A DNA stretch of 10,024 bases, taken from assembly GCA_030951095.1 (NCBI GenBank), contig JAUZQI010000102.1:1-10024 (forward strand), given 5' to 3'. This document shows positions 7,320 to 10,024 of the stretch, in pieces; the stretch's first letter is position 1, and each line of letters opens with the position of its first letter. The notes under the pieces are model-generated. The model saw only the letters and a program-made list of their open reading frames with translations, was not told where the DNA came from and did not search any database. Made by a program: the position numbers and the translations under genes. This DNA is from Mariprofundus sp. (lineage in GTDB: Bacteria; Pseudomonadota; Zetaproteobacteria; Mariprofundales; Mariprofundaceae).

Positions 7320-7335
7320 ATAAATGCAAAGTCAA
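7308..7335 (-). promoter_or_regulatory. Candidate sigma-70 promoter of the LPS operon
   Basis: Read on the minus strand, TTGACT (7330-7335) and TGAAAT (7308-7313) are separated by 16 bases. The -35 matches the consensus at five of six bases and the -10 at four of six. It points into the Trm112-type gene and sits between that gene and the terminator of the gene behind it. The assignment rests on consensus matching only. Confidence 0.35.
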
Positions 7336-7406
7336 AAGCATTTCACAGCAAGGTAAGCGACGTCACACAGAGAAAAGGCAAAATCATTTCAAAGGTTTTT
7401 ACAACA

Positions 7407-7452
7407 TTGCTCAGCATTTTCACGGTGAATATACAGTTGGTCAACTGAGCAA
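7407..7452. promoter_or_regulatory. Cluster of inverted repeats upstream of the LPS operon
   Basis: Three nested dyads lie between the upstream terminator and the candidate promoter. TTGCTCAG (7407-7414) pairs perfectly with CTGAGCAA (7445-7452). TTCAC and GTGAA (7418-7428) are separated by one base. CAGTTG and CAACTG (7434-7447) are separated by two bases. They could be regulator binding sites or an RNA structure. No known operator is recognised. Confidence 0.4.
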
Positions 7453-7478
7453 GGCTAGCCCTATGTATCAGATGGCTC

Positions 7479-7507
7479 AATAAAATGCGGCCCGGTGAGG
7501 GCCGCAT
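7479..7507 (-). terminator. Intrinsic terminator of the Bax inhibitor-1 family gene
   Basis: A perfect 9-bp GC-rich stem (7485-7493 with 7499-7507, ATGCGGCCC/GGGCCGCAT) has a 5-base loop and is followed on the minus strand by TTTATT. It lies 31 bases past the stop codon of the BI-1-family gene and insulates it from the LPS operon. Confidence 0.88.
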
Positions 7508-7537
7508 GGTTGTTCAGGGATGGAAGGACTGTTCTGC

Positions 7538-8194
7538 TTAATCGTCTCCAAGCATGCCGAACATAGCCAACACATGTTGGAAGAGCAGGAATACATCCAG
7601 ATATAGTGTAAGCGCTGCCGATATATATTCATCATTCGGATAATCACGCAGAATGCTGGATGTGTCATACAGGATAAAGGCCGAGAACAGCAGCACACCC
7701 ACGCCGGACAGGGTTAGCGCCAACATCGGTGATTCAAAGAAGAAGTAATTGGATAGCCCCAATACGATCATGGCGATGAGGCCTGTCCACACAAATCCTT
7801 TCAGAAAGGAAAAATCGCGGCGCGAAATCAAGGTGTAGGCGGTGAGCGAGACAAATGCCACGGCTGTGGTCATAAACGCCTGCGTAACCAGCGTGCCGGA
7901 TTTGGCGGCAACCATGCCGACCAACGGTGAAATCGCCATGCCAGTAATGGCACCGAATGCAAGCAGGGCAACAAAGTTAATGCCCGGTTTATGCCGCACG
8001 CCCTGTACCAGAAAAATACCGCCAATCATGATGAATAGCATCATAAACGGGTGTTCATGCGGGAAAGCAAGACCCATCGACATGAAGGCTCCGACACTGC
8101 CTGCGGCAATACACAATGCGAGCATACCATAAGTTTTACCCAGAAAATTGATGCGATCGTCAGCCAGTTGTGTAGTCATTGTTGCTGAATTCAT
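7538..8194 (-). CDS. Bax inhibitor-1/YccA family membrane protein
   Basis: A 218-residue polytopic membrane protein of the BI-1 (TMBIM) family, with about seven membrane segments starting near residue 20. Diagnostic features are FLGKTYGMLALCIAAGS at the N-terminus, FGAITGMAISPLVGM (79-93), SAFILYDTSSILRDYPNDEYI in the sixth-helix region with its conserved Asp, and the C-terminal LYLDVFLLFQHVLAMFG. Bacterial members include YbhL, YccA (an FtsH modulator) and BsYetJ (a pH-sensitive calcium leak channel). The exact role of this one is not deducible. The ATG at 8192-8194 has a strong GGAGG eight bases upstream. The gene ends at a clear terminator, so it is separate from the LPS operon, and a candidate promoter lies in the 71-base gap after fxsA. 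Confidence 0.93.
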   Translation of the reverse strand: MNSATMTTQLADDRINFLGKTYGMLALCIAAGSVGAFMSMGLAFPHEHPFMMLFIMIGGIFLVQGVRHKPGINFVALLAFGAITGMAISPLVGMVAAKSGTLVTQAFMTTAVAFVSLTAYTLISRRDFSFLKGFVWTGLIAMIVLGLSNYFFFESPMLALTLSGVGVLLFSAFILYDTSSILRDYPNDEYISAALTLYLDVFLLFQHVLAMFGMLGDD

Positions 8195-8221
8195 ATGTAT
8201 AACCTCCAGATTATGCAGCGT

Positions 8222-8256
8222 AATGTAGGGGCGCGAACTATCAGGTCAAGTGACCT
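8222..8256 (-). promoter_or_regulatory. Candidate promoter with overlapping dyad for the BI-1 family gene
   Basis: On the minus strand TTGACC (8244-8249) and TACATT (8222-8227) are spaced 16 bases apart, matching the sigma-70 consensus at five and four of six positions. The -35 lies inside an inverted repeat, AGGTCA-AG-TGACCT on the plus strand (8243-8256), which has the form of a repressor or activator site. The dyad is seen directly; the promoter is inferred. Confidence 0.4.
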
Positions 8257-8265
8257 TACCCACAG

Positions 8266-8715
8266 CTATGGTACGTGTTTATCGTGCGTAATGATTTCAA
8301 TATCGATAATTTCCGATTGCTCACGGTTCGCATAAGCAGGGTTGGTATGATGCGGGTTATTGATTTGCTGGAAGGGGAGCAGCCTGTTGATGATTAAACG
8401 TCGGAGGGGGGGGGACAACAGCAGAAAACCGGCGCTGTCGGTGATAAACCCCGGTGTAAACAGCAGTATACCGGCAAAAGCGATCATCAGCCCGTGCAGG
8501 CCATGATCAACAGGAGCTTCACCGTGCGCCATACGTTTCTGTGCATCAACCAGTGTACTCATGCCTTGCCAGCGAATCAGCAACCCGCCCAGAGCAGCCG
8601 TAAACAGGCATAAGGCTATGGTGGAAAGGCCACCAATACCGCTGCCAACTTCGATTAACAGCCATAATTCCAACAGCGGAATAGAGATAAAGAGTAGAAA
8701 TAAAATTCTTAACAT
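8266..8715 (-). CDS. fxsA: FxsA family membrane protein
   Basis: A 149-residue cytoplasmic-membrane protein of the FxsA family. In E. coli, overproduced FxsA relieves F-plasmid exclusion of phage T7; its normal role is unknown. The N-terminus MLRILFLLFISIPLLELWLLIEVGSGIGGLSTI is the typical FxsA start, followed by a second hydrophobic pair, GLLIRWQGM, and LMIAFAGILLFTPGFITDSAGFLLLSPPLRRLI with the family PGFITD motif. The C-terminal tail of about 40 residues is polar and variable. I chose the ATG at 8713-8715; the frame continues upstream to 8916, but that part lies in a palindromic repeat and is not protein-like. No good ribosome site precedes the ATG. A run of nine C in the coding strand (8406-8414) encodes part of the SPPL segment and could slip. 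The BI-1-family gene follows after 71 bases. Confidence 0.9.
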   Translation of the reverse strand: MLRILFLLFISIPLLELWLLIEVGSGIGGLSTIALCLFTAALGGLLIRWQGMSTLVDAQKRMAHGEAPVDHGLHGLMIAFAGILLFTPGFITDSAGFLLLSPPLRRLIINRLLPFQQINNPHHTNPAYANREQSEIIDIEIITHDKHVP

Positions 8716-8758
8716 AGGCAATGTATAGGGCGTGATCCTGAAAAATACAAGGGCTTCC

Positions 8759-8922
8759 AGGGAAGCGCTGATCAAACCATGATTCACGATCCTGCATGTG
8801 AAATGAACGATTTCTGCGTTAAAGATTTGAGCCATAGCGGTGCTATGCCTTGCAATCTTTGCCTTGGACTCCTTCATTTCCCATTGCGGTCTCATCAAAC
8901 CAGATTTAATCAGCATTTCCCT
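8759..8922. repeat. 164-bp imperfect palindromic element (MITE-like)
   Basis: The whole stretch folds back on itself around 8840. Matching arms from outside inwards are AGGGAA/TTCCCT (8759-8764, 8917-8922), GCTGAT/ATCAGC (8767-8772, 8909-8914), GAAATGAA/TTCATTTC (8800-8807, 8873-8880), AAAGATT/AATCTTT (8821-8827, 8854-8860) and CATAGC/GCTATG (8833-8838, 8842-8847) around a GGT loop. The outer 50 bases of each arm match at roughly 70 percent by eye. GGCT occurs just outside both ends and may be a chance 4-bp repeat. It encodes no convincing protein and probably is a mobile or structured intergenic repeat. It lies just upstream of fxsA. Confidence 0.7.
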
Positions 8923-9093
8923 AGGCTAAAGCGGATGAATCACAGGCTGTAACATCGGCATCATTGCATCGACTGAAATAAATACGAGGCATAACAGGTA
9001 TATATGCAAATTCGAATGCCATGTTTGTATCGAATTAAAAGTACCGAATAATTACCACCATAATGTCTCGAGATCCAACCAGGAGGTGTTAAG

Positions 9094-9453
9094 ATGATCT
9101 TACATAGAACAGCAGGAATCACAGTGCTGGCCACCGGTCTGTTATTTGCGGCCACACCGGTATTTGCCGGTGATTACGCAACGGACAGTGGAGCCAAGTT
9201 TTCACGCGGCCTTGCCAATACCGTTACCGGATGGGGTGAAATCCCAAAAAATATCGCCAACGAAAGTCATGATAAAAATGCATTTGCTGGTGTAACCTAT
9301 GGAACAGCCAAGGGTACAGCACATACGGTAGGCAGAACAGTAGTGGGGGCTTTTGATTTGGTTACATTCTTTGTCCCAACTGACGAATATGTGCACTCGA
9401 CCTATGTGTGGGAAGGCACTGGTAATGAAACATCCTATGGTAGTCGATACTAG
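9094..9453 (+). CDS. TIGR04073 family exported protein (putative exosortase-associated)
   Basis: A 119-residue protein with a clear signal peptide (residues 1-25, cleavage probably after TPVFA). The mature part begins GDYATDSGAKFSRGLANTVTGWGEIPKNIANESHDKNAF and continues VTYGTAKGTAHTVGRTVVGAFDLVTFFVPTDEYV. The segment RGLANTVTGWGEIPKNI and the later glycine-rich helix with VGAFDLVTFFVP match my recollection of TIGR04073, a small family noted in bacteria with exosortase systems. It has no PEP-CTERM sorting tail itself and its function is unknown. The ATG has AGGAGG seven bases upstream, the strongest ribosome site in the window, so it is probably well translated. It is transcribed alone, against the flanking genes. 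A weak promoter, TTGTAT (9025-9030) with AATAAT (9047-9052), precedes it. Confidence 0.82.
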   Translation: MILHRTAGITVLATGLLFAATPVFAGDYATDSGAKFSRGLANTVTGWGEIPKNIANESHDKNAFAGVTYGTAKGTAHTVGRTVVGAFDLVTFFVPTDEYVHSTYVWEGTGNETSYGSRY

Positions 9454-9470
9454 CGACAGATCGTATGGAC

Positions 9471-9499
9471 GGGGATACCTGTTGCATCAGTGTATCCCC
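9471..9499. terminator. Hairpin between convergent genes, possible terminator
   Basis: A perfect 8-bp stem, GGGGATAC (9471-9478) with GTATCCCC (9492-9499), closes a 13-base loop 17 bases after the TIGR04073 stop codon. It lies between two convergent genes. No U run follows on either strand, so it is not a classical intrinsic terminator; it may protect 3' ends or act with Rho. Confidence 0.5.
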
Positions 9500-9535
9500 C
9501 GGCCTGTGTAACATGATGTAGAAATAGAAAATATT

Positions 9536-9751
9536 TTACTTTTGCAGCGCGGCTTCAAACAGGGGAAAGTCTTCAACAACCTCATAGCCGTTATTTTTGG
9601 CTTCAACATTAGCAGCAATAATCTGCTCTATCGGTAATTCAGTGTAAGCGTCACAATGTTTTCGTTGTCGGCAATGACATGCTACACATGCCACCAGATC
9701 ATTCTTGAATCCGCGGTTTTTTCCTTTTTTTATGCACCAGATAAGACTCAT
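9536..9751 (-). CDS. Small cysteine-cluster hypothetical protein
   Basis: A 71-residue protein that I do not recognise. A basic N-terminus (CIKKGKNRGFKN) leads into a tight cysteine/histidine group, CVACHCRQRKHC (C-x2-C-x-C-x5-C with one His), then DAYTELPIEQIIAANVEAKNNGYEVVEDFPLFEAALQK, an amphipathic helix-like acidic tail. The cluster could bind zinc or another metal. I chose the ATG at 9749-9751; the frame runs on upstream to a TTG at 9821-9823, but that extension touches the end of a palindromic element. No clear ribosome site precedes the ATG. It converges with the TIGR04073 gene. The coding call rests on the ordered, protein-like composition and the metal-binding pattern. Confidence 0.55.
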   Translation of the reverse strand: MSLIWCIKKGKNRGFKNDLVACVACHCRQRKHCDAYTELPIEQIIAANVEAKNNGYEVVEDFPLFEAALQK

Positions 9752-9811
9752 CGAGACAGAATAACGATTTCGGCTCTCAAGCGCCAGCCAGGCAGATACT
9801 GGTTTACTCAG

Positions 9812-9970
9812 AGCCACTTGCAAAAGTCTGGGTGGATAAGATGCAATCCCGCTTTGCGTGGATTTTCAGGCTGGATTGAAAGGTATGGTGGTTCCATGCC
9901 TCGAAGATTCAGCTTGGAAATATGCCGAAGTTGGGAGGCAGATTGCCGCTCACGACTTTTGCAAGTGGCT
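9812..9970. repeat. 159-bp palindromic element with 17-bp perfect terminal inverted repeats (MITE-like)
   Basis: The ends are perfect inverted copies of each other: AGCCACTTGCAAAAGTC (9812-9828) and its complement at 9954-9970. Between them two 60-base arms match imperfectly through to GGTATGG/CCATGCC around a 5-base loop (TGGTT) near 9891. The whole element can form a single long hairpin. It carries no transposase and no convincing frame. The geometry is that of a MITE or a similar non-autonomous mobile repeat. No target-site duplication was found. It lies about 60 bases upstream of the cysteine-cluster gene and the remaining 54 bases of the window show nothing recognisable. Confidence 0.72.
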
Positions 9971-10024
9971 TTCCCTTAGTCATAAATACGACACGACACC
10001 AGTTGGCGCAGGGTGAGTTATATT

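Noticed and set aside
7422..7437. Possible LexA box (minus strand CTGTATATTCACCGTG)
   Set aside because: The left half matches the gamma-proteobacterial SOS box, but the required right-half CAG is absent.
7221..7483. Short plus-strand frames in the LPS operon promoter region
   Set aside because: They overlap the secure Trm112-type gene or the terminator, have low-complexity basic translations and no ribosome site.
8716..8916. N-terminal extension of fxsA by 67 codons
   Set aside because: The extension lies almost wholly in the palindromic repeat, and the FxsA family begins at the MLRILFLLF methionine at 8715.
9656..9979. Plus-strand frame across the second palindrome
   Set aside because: It is the reverse of the cysteine-cluster gene and then runs through the palindromic element; the translation has no recognisable domain.

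Overview
The window reads as a chromosomal segment of a Gram-negative, LPS-producing proteobacterium of moderate GC. The evidence is paired heptosyltransferases (WaaF, WaaC), a lipid A-type acyltransferase and a TIGR04073-type exported protein, a family I recall as exosortase-associated. A gamma-, beta- or zeta-proteobacterium is plausible; I cannot place it further from sequence alone.

Positions 1 to about 7276 hold one long, tightly packed minus-strand operon for the LPS inner core and lipid A. In transcription order it encodes a Trm112-type zinc-ribbon protein, an LpxL/HtrB-family acyltransferase, a class I SAM methyltransferase, WaaF, WaaC, an ICMT-like membrane methyltransferase, an exported DUF3108 protein, an FkbM methyltransferase, a family 2 glycosyltransferase, and a WaaE/KdtX-like glycosyltransferase cut by the left edge. 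Most junctions overlap by a few bases (ATGA/GTGA type). The one large gap, waaF to waaC, holds a strong hairpin flanked by complementary A and T runs. A candidate promoter with a 15-bp tandem duplication lies just upstream of the operon.

Positions 7479 to 8715 hold two minus-strand membrane-protein genes, fxsA and a Bax inhibitor-1/YccA-family gene. The latter ends at a textbook intrinsic terminator that separates it from the LPS operon. fxsA carries a nine-base C run in its coding strand.

Positions 8759 to 10024 are looser. They contain a 164-bp full-length imperfect palindrome, a plus-strand TIGR04073 gene, a small convergent cysteine-rich hypothetical gene, and a second, unrelated 159-bp palindrome with 17-bp perfect ends. 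Both palindromes look like MITE-type or structured repeat elements and are the least explained part of the window. No rRNA, tRNA, CRISPR array or intact insertion sequence was seen.

Functionally, the operon would build and decorate the heptose-containing inner core (WaaC, WaaF, WaaE-like, GT2), complete lipid A acylation, and may methylate core sugars or partner molecules through up to three unrelated methyltransferases.
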